Positions 1 to 10,215 of a DNA stretch of 64,000 nt are shown piece by piece. Position 1 is the first letter of the stretch. Every line of letters starts with the position of its first letter. The DNA is from Arthrobacter globiformis (GTDB taxonomy: Bacteria; Actinomycetota; Actinomycetes; Actinomycetales; Micrococcaceae): contig NZ_QLNP01000078.1 in assembly GCF_003261175.1 (NCBI RefSeq), positions 1-64,000 of the forward strand. The letters run 5' to 3'. The position numbers were made by a program, and so were the translations under genes. Below the pieces are notes generated by a model, which did no database searches, was not told the origin of the DNA, and worked only from the letters and a program-made list of their open reading frames with translations.

Positions 1-384
1 TGTCTCCATGGTCTGGGGCATGCCCTTGATGGCTTTGAGTTCCTTGCGTCCGATGGAGGCGAGGATCGCGGCGATGATGCCCCAGAGGACGGCGACGACG
101 ACGGCGGACCAGCCCAGGCCCATGAGTTCGCCGAGGGCGTACCAGAGGGCGATGGAGAGGAACAGGAGCACGAAGTGCCCGGCGACGCCGGCGCCGGCGA
201 GCATGCCGCCGCCTTTGCCGGCGCGGGTCCCGGACTGTCTGAGTTCGGCTTTGGCGAGTTCGATTTCCTGCCGGATCAGGGTGGACAGGTCCCGGGTGAC
301 CTCGCCGAGGAGGTCACCGAGGGAAGTGGTGTCGGCCTTCGCGTGCGCCTCCGTGGGAGGGAGATCAGGTATCTGGCTGCTCAC
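1..384 (-). CDS. Holin-X (Phage_holin_3_6) family membrane protein, 3' end cut by window
   Basis: The visible 128 codons begin at a GTG preceded by a G-rich Shine-Dalgarno stretch. The GTG overlaps the TGA of the upstream gene (GTGA), so the two are translationally coupled. After a polar N-terminus (about residues 1-50, with an amphipathic ...RDLSTLIRQEIELAKAEL segment) come two hydrophobic helices, about residues 62-82 and 88-108. This is the usual plan of the actinobacterial putative Holin-X family, roughly 130-150 aa. Such genes commonly sit with other envelope-stress proteins. No phage lysis genes are nearby, so a lysis role is unlikely; the true function is unknown. The C-terminus lies outside the window. 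Confidence 0.85.
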   Translation of the reverse strand, partial: MSSQIPDLPPTEAHAKADTTSLGDLLGEVTRDLSTLIRQEIELAKAELRQSGTRAGKGGGMLAGAGVAGHFVLLFLSIALWYALGELMGLGWSAVVVAVLWGIIAAILASIGRKELKAIKGMPQTMET

Positions 385-1196
385 AGGGGACGACCCCCAC
401 CCTCAACGTAGGGATCGTCAATGTCCCGCAGTGCCCCTGCCGACGAACCGGTCGGAAGTGACTGCGTGGAAGCGGGTCCCGTGCCCGAGATGCTCGGCTC
501 CCCGAAGGCGGGTTCGCCGAGGCTGGCCTGGTCAAAGAAGGGGTCGCGTACTCCGGCCGTGACGGTGTTCTCCGTTGCGGCGGGCCGGCCCGGTCGCGGC
601 GAAGCGGTGCCAGCTGCGGTTCCCGTCGCGGGGGGACCGGCCTGCAGGCTGCGGCCCAGGCGCCCGGCAAGCAGGCCCGCGCCGGCTGCCAGGAGCAGGA
701 AGGTGCCGGGGCGCTGGCGGGCGAAGGACTTCACTTCGTCCAGCAGTGAGCCCGGGTCCCGGTTGTCCAGCCACGAGGCCACCGACTCGGAGCGGTCCGC
801 GGCCTGCCGGATCAGGTCCGAGGCCACGCCCTGCTGGTCCGGCGCGTCGGCCATGGTGCGCAACTGCGAGGAGATGGTGCGGATGCCCTCGGCGGCCTTC
901 GTCTGCTGCGTGCCCGCCTGGCTGGTCAGGTCCGACTTCGCCTGGTGCAGCAGGTCCTTGGCGCTGTTCTTCGCCTCATGCGCGACGTTCTTCGCCTCCG
1001 CCTTCGCAGTGCCGGCCACGTTCTGGGCAGCGCCGGCAGCCTGCCCCGCAACATTCGCGGCCTCATCCTTGGCCACGTCCTTCTTCGAGGCGTCGCCCCG
1101 GTAGTCGTCGGCGGTGCCTGTGTAGTCGATGGTGCCCGCGCCGGTGGTGCCCAGGCCGGGAGCGGGCACGCCAGTGCCGTATGCGTTCTCGGTCAT
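381..1196 (-). CDS. Ala/Lys-rich LEA-like protein with one membrane segment
   Basis: 271 aa from an ATG with AAGGAAAGAG upstream; an in-frame upstream extension is possible but lacks a ribosome site. Residues about 38-95 are a repetitive Ala/Lys/Glu/Asn stretch (KDVAKDEAANVAGQAAGAAQ, then AKAEAKNVAHEAKNSAKDLL) resembling LEA or CsbD-like helical stress proteins. Residues 105-160 are amphipathic and residues about 164-180 form a single hydrophobic helix. The tail is Pro/Gly/Ser-rich and disordered. Proteins of this build commonly precede Holin-X genes in Micrococcaceae; together they may form a membrane-stress module. It is divergent from the PRC-barrel gene. The exact function is unknown. Confidence 0.75.
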   Translation of the reverse strand: MTENAYGTGVPAPGLGTTGAGTIDYTGTADDYRGDASKKDVAKDEAANVAGQAAGAAQNVAGTAKAEAKNVAHEAKNSAKDLLHQAKSDLTSQAGTQQTKAAEGIRTISSQLRTMADAPDQQGVASDLIRQAADRSESVASWLDNRDPGSLLDEVKSFARQRPGTFLLLAAGAGLLAGRLGRSLQAGPPATGTAAGTASPRPGRPAATENTVTAGVRDPFFDQASLGEPAFGEPSISGTGPASTQSLPTGSSAGALRDIDDPYVEGGGRPL

Positions 1197-1267
1197 CGTT
1201 GCTCTCTTTCCTTGAGGATGAAGAACCAGCGGTGCTGGATCGGCAGCAATCCTGATTACCCGGAAAT

Positions 1268-1361
1268 AGTAAGCACACTTGCTATTTCCTCCGCAAGGCC
1301 GCACGCCATAATGCAGAAAATTGATAAGCATACTTGCCAATGCACTGCTAAGCATGCTTAT
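1268..1361. promoter_or_regulatory. Three copies of a TAAGCAYRCTTR palindromic element in a divergent intergenic region
   Basis: The 234-bp gap between the LEA-like gene (minus) and PRC-barrel gene (plus) is AT-richer than its surroundings. It holds TAAGCACACTTG (1270-1281), TAAGCATACTTG (1325-1336) and the perfect palindrome TAAGCATGCTTA (1349-1360). Centres are 55 and 24 bp apart. The last copy lies about 70 bp before the plus-strand ATG. A further copy occurs at 44708-44719, again upstream of a gene start. Repetition and placement suggest a regulator or alternative sigma site; the binding factor is unknown. Confidence 0.6.
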
Positions 1362-1430
1362 CGTATGGGGGTGCAGCGTCCTGCAGGGAGGCGCTGCGAA
1401 CCCCAAGCATCTAAGATCCAAGGAGACTTC

Positions 1431-2261
1431 ATGCTCACCACGGAACACATTGATGACCTGCTGCAGGGCAACGGAAACGTTCTTTCCGCGGACGGGGACA
1501 AGATCGGGTCAGTGGGCCAGGTCTATGCCAACGACACGGATGGCCAGCCGACCTGGGTCACGGTCAAGACCGGACTGTTCGGCACCTCCGAGTCCTTTGT
1601 CCCGTTGCAGGGCGCACGTCTTGAAGGCAGCGACGTTGTGGTTCCCTACACCAAGGACCAGGTCAAGGACGCGCCCAGGGTGGACACGGACGGCCACCTT
1701 GAGCCGTCGGAAGAGGACCGGCTCTTCGGCCACTATGGCCTCGACGACCACCAGAACTACGGGGGTACGGGAACCCGAGGAGACGCAGGGTATGCCGATA
1801 CGGGCAGTGCCGCATACAGCGACACCCGGACCGGGACGGCTGACGCCACCGGGACGGTTGGACGTGACACGTCCGGGCCCACCACGGATGACGCCATGAC
1901 CCGCTCGGAGGAGCGCCTGAACGTCGGCACGGAAACGCAGGCCGCCGGGCGGGCCAGGCTTCGTAAGTACGTGACCACGGAGAACGTCACCAAGACTGTC
2001 CCGGTCCAGCGCGAAGAGGTCCGGATCGAGCGCGAACCCATCACGGAGGCCAACCGCGGTGCCGCCTTGTCAGGGCCGGACATCAGCGAGGAGGAGCACG
2101 AGGTGACCCTCCACGAGGAGCGCCCCGTGATCGAGAAGGAAACCGTACCGGTCGAGCGGGTCCGCCTCGACAAGGAGACGGTCACCGATGAAGTCACCGT
2201 CGAGGAAGAGGTCCGAAAGGAACACATCGAAACCGACGGCATCGACGACGCGCGGCAGTAG
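1431..2261 (+). CDS. PRC-barrel and DUF2382 domain stress protein
   Basis: 276 aa from an ATG preceded by AAGGAG at ideal spacing. Residues about 5-80 form a PRC-barrel-like domain (ADGDKIGSVGQVYAND, then TWVTVKTGLFG). Residues about 80-160 are a Gly/Thr/Asp-rich linker with GHYGLDDH. Residues about 165-270 are a charged DUF2382 (YsnF/AvaK-type) region with short strand repeats such as VPVQREEVRIEREP and VTLHEERPVIEKE. This PRC-DUF2382 arrangement is common in actinobacterial general-stress genes, but its biochemical role is unsettled. The longer open frame upstream runs across the intergenic elements and has no ribosome site, so it was not used. Confidence 0.88.
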   Translation: MLTTEHIDDLLQGNGNVLSADGDKIGSVGQVYANDTDGQPTWVTVKTGLFGTSESFVPLQGARLEGSDVVVPYTKDQVKDAPRVDTDGHLEPSEEDRLFGHYGLDDHQNYGGTGTRGDAGYADTGSAAYSDTRTGTADATGTVGRDTSGPTTDDAMTRSEERLNVGTETQAAGRARLRKYVTTENVTKTVPVQREEVRIEREPITEANRGAALSGPDISEEEHEVTLHEERPVIEKETVPVERVRLDKETVTDEVTVEEEVRKEHIETDGIDDARQ

Positions 2262-2289
2262 CAGATAACACGTAGCAGGAAACCGTGAA

Positions 2290-2316
2290 AGCCAGGGCCG
2301 GATGCCGGCCCTGGCT
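2290..2316. terminator. Hairpin between convergent genes
   Basis: A perfect 12-bp stem (AGCCAGGGCCGG / CCGGCCCTGGCT) with a 3-nt ATG loop lies between the stops of the PRC-barrel gene and the convergent membrane protein gene. No T-run follows, as is usual for high-GC actinobacterial terminators. It could serve both strands. Confidence 0.8.
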
Positions 2317-2332
2317 CTCACGCTGCTTCCCC

Positions 2333-3046
2333 CTAGGGCAGGTTAATGTTCGTGAGTTCTGAGCGTTTGCCGCCTGGTTCCTCGACCAGGACCAGCGAGC
2401 TGACCTCAGGGCAGTAGTACTTGTGCTCCCGCGAGTTGGACTCCAGCGGCGTCCAGTCGTCCACCTTCACGCAGTCCTTGTAGGTGCCCATCTTCGTTGT
2501 GACGGTCTGGCCTGTGGCGATGGTGTCGCGCATATCTTCCGCATGCCCCAGGTAGTACTCCTGCCGGTAGGTGTCGCCCACGCGCTGTTCGGCCTTCATC
2601 CAGATGCCGGCCTTTGCCCCATCCTGCCCGTGGATGAAGCTGCCGGCATGATCCTGCAGTTTGCCGTCCTTGTAGTTGTCCACGTCCTCGCCGAAATACC
2701 ACACATCGCCGTTCTTGTGCTGTGCCAGGTAGTCCCTGGTCTCCTCGACGAGCTGCCCGCCCTTGAATACCCTGTCCAGATAGATGACGGTTTCGACGCC
2801 CTCAATGACCCTCGTCTCCGGCAGGATCTCAATTTGAACCCTTTCGCCGCCGGCCTCGTAGGTCATTTTCTTGCCGACCGGAAGTGCGAAGTACTTATTG
2901 GTTATTTTCGTTGTGAAATCCGCCGGCGTAATCTGCGGGTTGTAGTCGGCGGCCTGGCTTCTCAAATTGTTGAAGTAAAGGAATGCCGCCCCGCCAGCGA
3001 CCAGCAGCAAAACGATGATCCCCACAATTATGGTTCGTGGCTTCAT
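2333..3046 (-). CDS. Uncharacterised membrane-anchored extracytoplasmic protein
   Basis: 237 aa beginning with a positively charged start and one hydrophobic helix (about residues 6-26, IIVGIIVLLLVAGGAAFLYF), then a soluble domain. No lipobox is present, so it is probably an N-terminally anchored outer-face protein. The domain is rich in beta-forming segments with conserved-looking phrases such as ITNKYFALPVGKKMTYE and GDVWYFGEDVDNY, followed by HKYYCPEV near the C-terminus. It resembles hypothetical proteins found across bacteria, but I do not know a function. It stands alone, convergent with the PRC-barrel gene. Confidence 0.75.
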   Translation of the reverse strand: MKPRTIIVGIIVLLLVAGGAAFLYFNNLRSQAADYNPQITPADFTTKITNKYFALPVGKKMTYEAGGERVQIEILPETRVIEGVETVIYLDRVFKGGQLVEETRDYLAQHKNGDVWYFGEDVDNYKDGKLQDHAGSFIHGQDGAKAGIWMKAEQRVGDTYRQEYYLGHAEDMRDTIATGQTVTTKMGTYKDCVKVDDWTPLESNSREHKYYCPEVSSLVLVEEPGGKRSELTNINLP

Positions 3047-3169
3047 ATCCCGGCCCCACTCCTCGTTGAGTAGAAACTCTTTGCCGGTCCAGAGCGCCTT
3101 TGCTCACCCGGCCCATAGGAGAAAGGTAGTCCTGTCGGGCCCCCGGGGACAGAGACAGCAGCAATTTTC

Positions 3170-3754
3170 CTAGCTGCGGGCCGCCTCCACTACCCGCTCG
3201 CCGTTGAAGTACTCGAGCTCCCAGCCGTCGACGGTGTGGTGGTGGGCGAGGTTGAGTACCGCGTTGTCGATGCTTGCCAGGGTGCTCCCGATGGCACGGC
3301 TCAGGGTCAGGCGGAGGAGCGTGCCGTGGGCGACGACCAAAACGCGGCGTCCGCGGAACTCCTCGGCCAGCGCCTCCAGGGCGGCCAGGCCCCGGGAGCC
3401 CGCTTCGTCGTCGCTTTCCGCCCCGCGGAAGCCGCCGGGGATGCGCAGTGCCTCCAGTTCCGGGCCTGCCTGCAGACCCTCCGCGGGCCCGAAGCTGCGC
3501 TCGGCGAGCTCCGGCACATGCCGGGCCACCCTGAGGCCGAGGCCGGCGGCGATCAGGTCTGCGGTTTCCGCAGCACGGCTCAGCGGTGAGGACACCACCG
3601 TGTCCCACGCCTGCCCGGACAAAACGGCGACGGCGTCGCGCGCCTGGCCGCGGCCGACGTCGTTCAGCGGAATATCGCTGGATCCCTGCAGCCGGCGCTG
3701 CGCATTCCAGTCTGTCTGGCCATGGCGGATGAGGGCGAAAGTCGTGAGGGTCAT
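3170..3754 (-). CDS. Histidine phosphatase superfamily protein (phosphoglycerate-mutase-like)
   Basis: 194 aa from ATG (MTLTTFALIRHG). The phosphohistidine motif RHGQTDWN is at residues 9-16. The paired catalytic features follow: SSPLSRAAETA, the acid in the mid-region (ELAERSFGPAEG) and the second histidine in VVAHGTLLRL. These are the branch-1 histidine phosphatase hallmarks; size matches the family (about 190-210 aa). It probably dephosphorylates a small metabolite, but the substrate cannot be read from sequence. An upstream in-frame ATG at 3763 (MEGMTL) is an alternative start. It is transcribed away from katG. Confidence 0.88.
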   Translation of the reverse strand: MTLTTFALIRHGQTDWNAQRRLQGSSDIPLNDVGRGQARDAVAVLSGQAWDTVVSSPLSRAAETADLIAAGLGLRVARHVPELAERSFGPAEGLQAGPELEALRIPGGFRGAESDDEAGSRGLAALEALAEEFRGRRVLVVAHGTLLRLTLSRAIGSTLASIDNAVLNLAHHHTVDGWELEYFNGERVVEAARS

Positions 3755-3814
3755 GCCTTCCATTGTGCCCGAGAGGGGCAGGACCTTTCCCCTCCGCGCC
3801 GTACAGGAGTTTGA

Positions 3815-6211
<2,397 letters not shown>

Positions 6212-6242
6212 CCCAGCGACCGCGCTCGGCTCTGGCTAAGAC

Positions 6243-6845
6243 CTATTCCGGCAGGCTCTTGGGCCGGTGGTCGGCAATCAGTCCGCTGGCCATGTGCCGG
6301 GCACGGCCAGCCGCCCCCCTGTCACCTTCGGCGGCGGCAATGATCGAGCCCTTCATGAGGATGTGCCAGGACAGGGCGAATGACTCGGAGTCCTCCAGGC
6401 CTGCTTCGTCGGCGAGGAGCCGCACCTGTTGCCGGATCCGGCCCAGGTACTCGATGCTCGCCTGCCCCAGGGGATGCGTTGCCCCCATTTCCAGCAGCAC
6501 CTTCACAAAGGAACACGCTTCGAAATCATCGTCCCGGAACCACTCGTCATAAACATCGAAGATGGCCAGCAACTGGTCCTCAGGGTTATCGGCCCTGCTT
6601 CGGGCTTCCGGGACCACGGACCCGAGCATCCACAGCTCGTCGCGGCGCTTCAAAAAAGCCAACGCCACGTCGTCCTTCGACGGGAAATGCCGGTAAAATG
6701 TCGCCTTGGCGACGCCTGATACACGGATCAGCTCATCGACGCCGACATCACGGATTCCCCGGTGGGAAAACAAGTCGTAAGCGGCGACCACAATACGGGT
6801 ACGGACATCATCAGGATTCTCAAGCTTATCTGCGACTGTCCTCAT
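6243..6845 (-). CDS. TetR/AcrR-family transcriptional regulator
   Basis: 200 aa from MRTVADKLENPDD. Residues about 14-60 are the TetR helix-turn-helix, including GVDELIRVSGVAKATFYRHFPSKDDV. The C-terminal helical ligand domain is full length (ends ...HMASGLIADHRPKSLPE). It converges on katG and has no obvious co-transcribed partner, so its target is not evident. The open frame extends 27 codons upstream, but the residues there look non-conserved and no better ribosome site is seen. Confidence 0.88.
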   Translation of the reverse strand: MRTVADKLENPDDVRTRIVVAAYDLFSHRGIRDVGVDELIRVSGVAKATFYRHFPSKDDVALAFLKRRDELWMLGSVVPEARSRADNPEDQLLAIFDVYDEWFRDDDFEACSFVKVLLEMGATHPLGQASIEYLGRIRQQVRLLADEAGLEDSESFALSWHILMKGSIIAAAEGDRGAAGRARHMASGLIADHRPKSLPE

Positions 6846-6991
6846 GCCAGGAAATTCTACCTTTTCGGTGCCACATTTCGGCCGGGGAGGGCCGGCGGTC
6901 GTCGAAGTTCGGAGTTTTTTGTCCACGTATCGCGGCTTGCGGGCCGTTTGGCGCCCATCATCTGCACAAAAACTCCGGCGGCGAGCCCCGC

Positions 6992-7501
6992 CTAGGCCGT
7001 TGCTTCGTCTTCCAGGTTGGAGTCTGCTTCCACGTTGGGGTCAACGGGCGTGTGGTCCGTCTGGGCTGATTCGATGAGCTGCGTCATGGCCACGTGGATG
7101 TTTTCGGCCTGGGCGCGGGTGAGGCCGAGCTTGGCGAGCATGGTGCCGGGCACGCCTAACGCCTTGCCGCGGAGAGCGGTTCCTTCGGGGGTCAGGCCGA
7201 CGGCGAGGGAGCGTTCATCGCCGGGAACGCGGCGGCGGGTCACATATCCCAAGGCTTCGAGCCGCTTGAGCAGCGGCGACAGGGTGGCCGGGACCAGGAG
7301 AAGGGTGTCGCTGATTTCCTTGACGGAACGCGGGCTCTTCTCCCACAGCGCGAGCATCACCAGGTACTGCGGGTGGGTCAGGTTCAGCTCCTGCAACACG
7401 GGCCGGTAGGCGCCGATGACGGTGCGCGAAGCGACGGCCAGCGCGAAGCAGAGCTGCCGCTCGAGCAGGAGGTCTTCGTCGCTCCCTGAAGAGGAAGTCA
7501 T
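6992..7501 (-). CDS. MarR-family regulator, OhrR-like
   Basis: 169 aa. Residues about 30-135 form the MarR winged helix (QYLVMLALWEKSPRSVKEIS, then LSPLLKRLEALGYVTRRR and GDERS). Cys18 in LERQLCFALAVASR is placed like the peroxide-sensing cysteine of OhrR, so redox sensing of organic peroxide or hypochlorite is likely. No ohr gene is adjacent; the gene follows chaA by 21 bp on the same strand, suggesting co-transcription. The acidic tail after residue 145 is unusual. Family assignment is firm; the OhrR sub-assignment is inferred from the cysteine context. Confidence 0.85.
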   Translation of the reverse strand: MTSSSGSDEDLLLERQLCFALAVASRTVIGAYRPVLQELNLTHPQYLVMLALWEKSPRSVKEISDTLLLVPATLSPLLKRLEALGYVTRRRVPGDERSLAVGLTPEGTALRGKALGVPGTMLAKLGLTRAQAENIHVAMTQLIESAQTDHTPVDPNVEADSNLEDEATA

Positions 7502-7522
7502 GAAGCCATGATATCGAAGTGC

Positions 7523-8611
7523 CTACGGGAACATGGCGAGGAAGAGGAACGCGGCGAACAGCACCAGGTGGATCGCTCCCTGCAGCCGGGTGGCGCGGCC
7601 GGGCACAACCGTGAGTGTTCCCACGATGACAGTCAGCAGGAACAGGACTATCTGCGTGCCGCCAAGCCCCAGCGTCAGCGGTCCAGGAAGCCAGATGCTG
7701 GCGATGGCGATGGCGGGAATCGTCAGGCCGATGCTGGCTATAGCCGAGCCGTAGGCCAGGTTAAGGCTGATCTGGATCCTGTTCCGCGAGGCGGCCCGGG
7801 AAGCAGCGAGGCCCTCCGGCAGCAGGACCAGGAGGGCGATGATCACGCCCACGAAGGACTCCGGGATCCCGGCGCGGCTGACGCCCGCTTCGATCACCGG
7901 GGAAACAGTTTTGGCCAGTCCGACGACGGCGACCAGCGCCGCGCACAGCAACGCCAGGCTGGTGTAGGTGGCGCGGTTGGTGGGTGTGGGGCCGTGCAGG
8001 TCGTCGTCGCCGTCCCCGGGTGACAGCACAGGAAGGAAAAAATGGCGGTGGCGGACGGTCTGGGTCAGCACAAACACGCCGTAAAGCGACAGCGAGGCCA
8101 CGGCCGCGAAGCCCAGCTGCAGGGGTGAAAACTCAGGTCCGGGCCGCGATGACGTGAAGGTCGGCAGGACCAGCGTCAGTGTAGCCAGCGTGGTGACCAC
8201 GGCCAGGGCGGCACCCGCTCCCTCCGGGTTGAACCGAGGGATGCCGTATCTGCGGGCGCCCACCAGCAGCGCAATACCGACGATGCCGTTGGCCGTGATC
8301 ATGACGGCGGCGAAGACAGTGTCCCGTGCCAGCGAATGGCTTCCCTCGCCGCCGGACGCGATCAGCGTGACGATGAGGGCCACCTCGATGACGGTGACGG
8401 CGACCGCAAGCACGAGGGAACCGAAGGGTTCGCCGACGCGCTCAGCCACGACTTCGGCGTGATGCACCGCCGCTAGGACGGCTCCCATCAGTACCGCCGC
8501 GATGGCGGTGGCCAATACCGGCCCGGGAGAAACTCCCCAGGTCACGGCCAGCACGATCAGGCCGACGACGGGAACGACGGCGGTCCAGGACGATCGGAGC
8601 CGGGCCAGCAC
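7523..8611 (-). CDS. chaA: Calcium/proton antiporter, ChaA-like (CaCA superfamily)
   Basis: 362 aa, close to E. coli ChaA (366). About eleven hydrophobic helices carry the two CaCA alpha repeats: VGEPFGSLVLAVAVTVIEVA near residue 60 and PEGLAASRAASRNRIQISLN near residue 265, the latter with GSAIASIGLTIP. A short acidic cytoplasmic loop (SPGDGDDDLHGP) separates the halves. The role is export of Ca2+/Na+/K+ in exchange for protons across the cytoplasmic membrane. The OhrR-like gene follows closely and may be in the same transcript. Confidence 0.9.
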   Translation of the reverse strand: MLARLRSSWTAVVPVVGLIVLAVTWGVSPGPVLATAIAAVLMGAVLAAVHHAEVVAERVGEPFGSLVLAVAVTVIEVALIVTLIASGGEGSHSLARDTVFAAVMITANGIVGIALLVGARRYGIPRFNPEGAGAALAVVTTLATLTLVLPTFTSSRPGPEFSPLQLGFAAVASLSLYGVFVLTQTVRHRHFFLPVLSPGDGDDDLHGPTPTNRATYTSLALLCAALVAVVGLAKTVSPVIEAGVSRAGIPESFVGVIIALLVLLPEGLAASRAASRNRIQISLNLAYGSAIASIGLTIPAIAIASIWLPGPLTLGLGGTQIVLFLLTVIVGTLTVVPGRATRLQGAIHLVLFAAFLFLAMFP

Positions 8612-8657
8612 AGCGCTATCTTCTCAGTGCTGGCCCTGGAGTACTAGTCCTCCAGAA

Positions 8658-8960
8658 CTAGCCCTCGCACTCCGAGCAGTACTTCTTGCCGTCCTTCTCC
8701 CGCGCGAGCTGGCTGCGGTGGTGGACCAGGAAGCAGGACATGCAGGTGAACTCGTCCTCCTGCACCGGAACGACCTGGATCAGCAGCTCTTCGTGGGACA
8801 GGTCGGCGCCGGGAAGGTCGATGCCTTCGGCGGTGTCGGCCTCTTCGACATCAAGCAGGGCAGTCTGGGATCCGCCCTGCCGGGACTGGATGGCCTCCAG
8901 GGATTCGTTGGCCGACTGGTCCTCTTGGGCTACGCGAGGGGCGTCGTAGTCAGTTGCCAT
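8658..8960 (-). CDS. DUF4193 family protein
   Basis: 100 aa from an ATG with GAAGGAG upstream. The N-terminal half is acidic (VEEADTAEGIDLPGADL). The C-terminus has a CxxC...CxxC zinc-ribbon-like pair: CMSC and CSEC in EFTCMSCFLVHHRSQLA ... KYCSECEG. This matches the actinobacteria-specific DUF4193 family of about 100 aa, whose function is unknown. A weak 6-bp hairpin (CTGGAG/CTCCAG, 8636-8655) just after the stop could act as terminator before chaA. Confidence 0.92.
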   Translation of the reverse strand: MATDYDAPRVAQEDQSANESLEAIQSRQGGSQTALLDVEEADTAEGIDLPGADLSHEELLIQVVPVQEDEFTCMSCFLVHHRSQLAREKDGKKYCSECEG

Positions 8961-9070
8961 GGTTTTTACTCCTTCGGCTGCGCGCCGGACGGCGCACATT
9001 TCGCAGGACTCAACGAATGGGCGCCGCCAGGTATTCCCGGTAACCGGGGACGGGTTAAGGTCCCCAAAGT

Positions 9071-9277
9071 TTAGAGGATAATTTCGCGGGTCATGCCGAA
9101 TGGAACCTGCTCGGAAAGCGTGGCGGTGTAGCTCCCGGGCCTGTTGCGCGTGACGATGATGCCGTGCGTTCCGGTGAGCATGGCCGCTTCCTGGAGATCC
9201 TTGACGGCTGCATCGAGCCTTTCGTCGAGGATCTGGCGGTCTTCTACATGGATGTCGATGGTGGTGGTGCTGGGCAT
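9071..9277 (-). CDS. Small conserved-looking protein, 68 aa
   Basis: 68 aa with a good ribosome site (AAAGGACATCC-ATG). Predicted alpha-beta fold: a beta start (TTTIDIHVED), a helix (RQILDERLDAAVKDLQEAAM), then strands (GIIVTRNRPGSYTATLS). The coding pattern has GC-rich third positions like its neighbours, so it is probably a real gene. I do not recognise the family. It has its own promoter at 9501-9529 and an unusually long leader (see 9278-9494), suggesting post-transcriptional control. Confidence 0.65.
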   Translation of the reverse strand: MPSTTTIDIHVEDRQILDERLDAAVKDLQEAAMLTGTHGIIVTRNRPGSYTATLSEQVPFGMTREIIL

Positions 9278-9494
9278 GGATGTCCTTTGGCATTTGAAAA
9301 ATTACTGGGCTGCTCAGAGTTTTGGGCCGCGAGCGAATCGGCGGCAAGGAGCGCTCCGGAATCGCTGCGTACGCAGCGTCCAATCGGACGACGCCTGCAT
9401 GGGCGGCCTGTAGGCCGCTGGTGCACCGCCCCCACGGGCTCTGATGGAAGCCTCTCCACGCGCATGGTCTCGCGTGCATCATGTTCGGTGCTCT
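9278..9494 (-). other. Long hairpin-rich 5' leader of the 68-aa gene
   Basis: Roughly 217 nt separate the inferred transcription start from the ATG at 9277. On the transcript, hairpin or palindrome units are: GCGGCCT-AC-AGGCCGC (9403-9418 in + coordinates), CGCTGCGTACGCAGCG (9363-9378, 16-bp perfect palindrome) and GGAGCGCTCC (9348-9357). No open frame explains these. It could be a structured regulatory leader or a set of protein-binding sites. It does not match any riboswitch class I can recognise. Confidence 0.45.
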
Positions 9495-9500
9495 GCGAAA

Positions 9501-9529
9501 ATTAGACCTTGAGGTCAAATCTCTGTCAA
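9501..9529 (-). promoter_or_regulatory. Promoter with palindrome in its spacer and -10 edge
   Basis: Read on the minus strand: TTGACA (9529-9524), a 17-bp spacer, then TCTAAT (9506-9501), a near-consensus housekeeping promoter. The inverted repeat GACCT-CA-AGGTC (9505-9516) covers the spacer and the edge of the -10 box, a position suited to a repressor or MerR-like regulator. It points to the 68-aa gene; the IclR-like gene stop lies just upstream. Confidence 0.6.
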
Positions 9530-9539
9530 GCCTCGGAAC

Positions 9540-10193
9540 CTAGCCCCCTTCCCGCACTGCCTCTGCAATCCTCCGTGCTGCCTGCACAACGACGGCGCCG
9601 TGGTCCTGGCCTGGCGAGCCGGTGACCCGGGCCAGGGGCATGGCGAGGCAGACCGCAGCGATGATTCCTTCCTCTGTCTGCACGGGTGCGCTGATGGACC
9701 CGAGGCCGGGCGTGCGGGAGCCGACCGATTCGATCCAGCCCGCCGAAGCCAGCTCCGCCAGCACTTCGTCATCGGCGGCGAGGAGCCGGCCGCTGGAGCC
9801 AGCGGGCAGGGGGAGCCGCGAACCCGGCGGCAGGGTGGCGCGCAGTTCGTGCCGGCTGTCCGCGCTGAGGAGGCAGACCCTTTCGTCACCCCGCCGGACC
9901 CAGAGTTGTGCACTTTCGCCGGTGGTGTCACGGAGTTCGTGGAGTACGGGCAGGGCGGCGTTCTCCAGGGCCGAGCGGACGAACCGCTGCCCCAGGCGGA
10001 AGGTGCCGCTCTCAGTCCTGCGGAGGAAGCCGTAATCTACCATCTGCAGGGCCAGCCGGTGTGCGGTGGACAGGGACAGGCCGGTCCGCCGGGACAGCTC
10101 ACTGGCTGATACAGCGGACCGGCCCACCGCGTCTAGGATCGCGGCGGCACGCTCCAGCGTGCGGTTGTTTCCGTTCTGTTCAGTAGGCGGCAT
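9540..10193 (-). CDS. IclR-family transcriptional regulator
   Basis: 217 aa. Residues about 10-75 are the IclR winged helix (RTLERAAAILDAVG, SASELSRRTGLSLSTAHRLALQM, GFLRRTESGTFRLG). Residues about 75-215 are the effector domain with ALPVLHELRDTTGESAQLWV and SAPVQTEEGIIAAVCLAMP. It is slightly shorter than typical (about 250 aa). It is the last gene of the six-gene minus-strand operon (22 bp after the TPP enzyme) and probably controls it, perhaps through the inverted repeat at 16076-16092. The effector is presumably the operon's hydroxy-acid substrate or an intermediate. Confidence 0.9.
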   Translation of the reverse strand: MPPTEQNGNNRTLERAAAILDAVGRSAVSASELSRRTGLSLSTAHRLALQMVDYGFLRRTESGTFRLGQRFVRSALENAALPVLHELRDTTGESAQLWVRRGDERVCLLSADSRHELRATLPPGSRLPLPAGSSGRLLAADDEVLAELASAGWIESVGSRTPGLGSISAPVQTEEGIIAAVCLAMPLARVTGSPGQDHGAVVVQAARRIAEAVREGG

Positions 10194-10215
10194 GTGGCCA
10201 GCTTATGACGCGGGC

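Noticed and set aside
1-2261. Prophage remnant suggested by a holin-family gene
   Set aside because: Holin-X proteins are common chromosomal genes in Actinobacteria; no phage structural, integrase or lysis genes are near.
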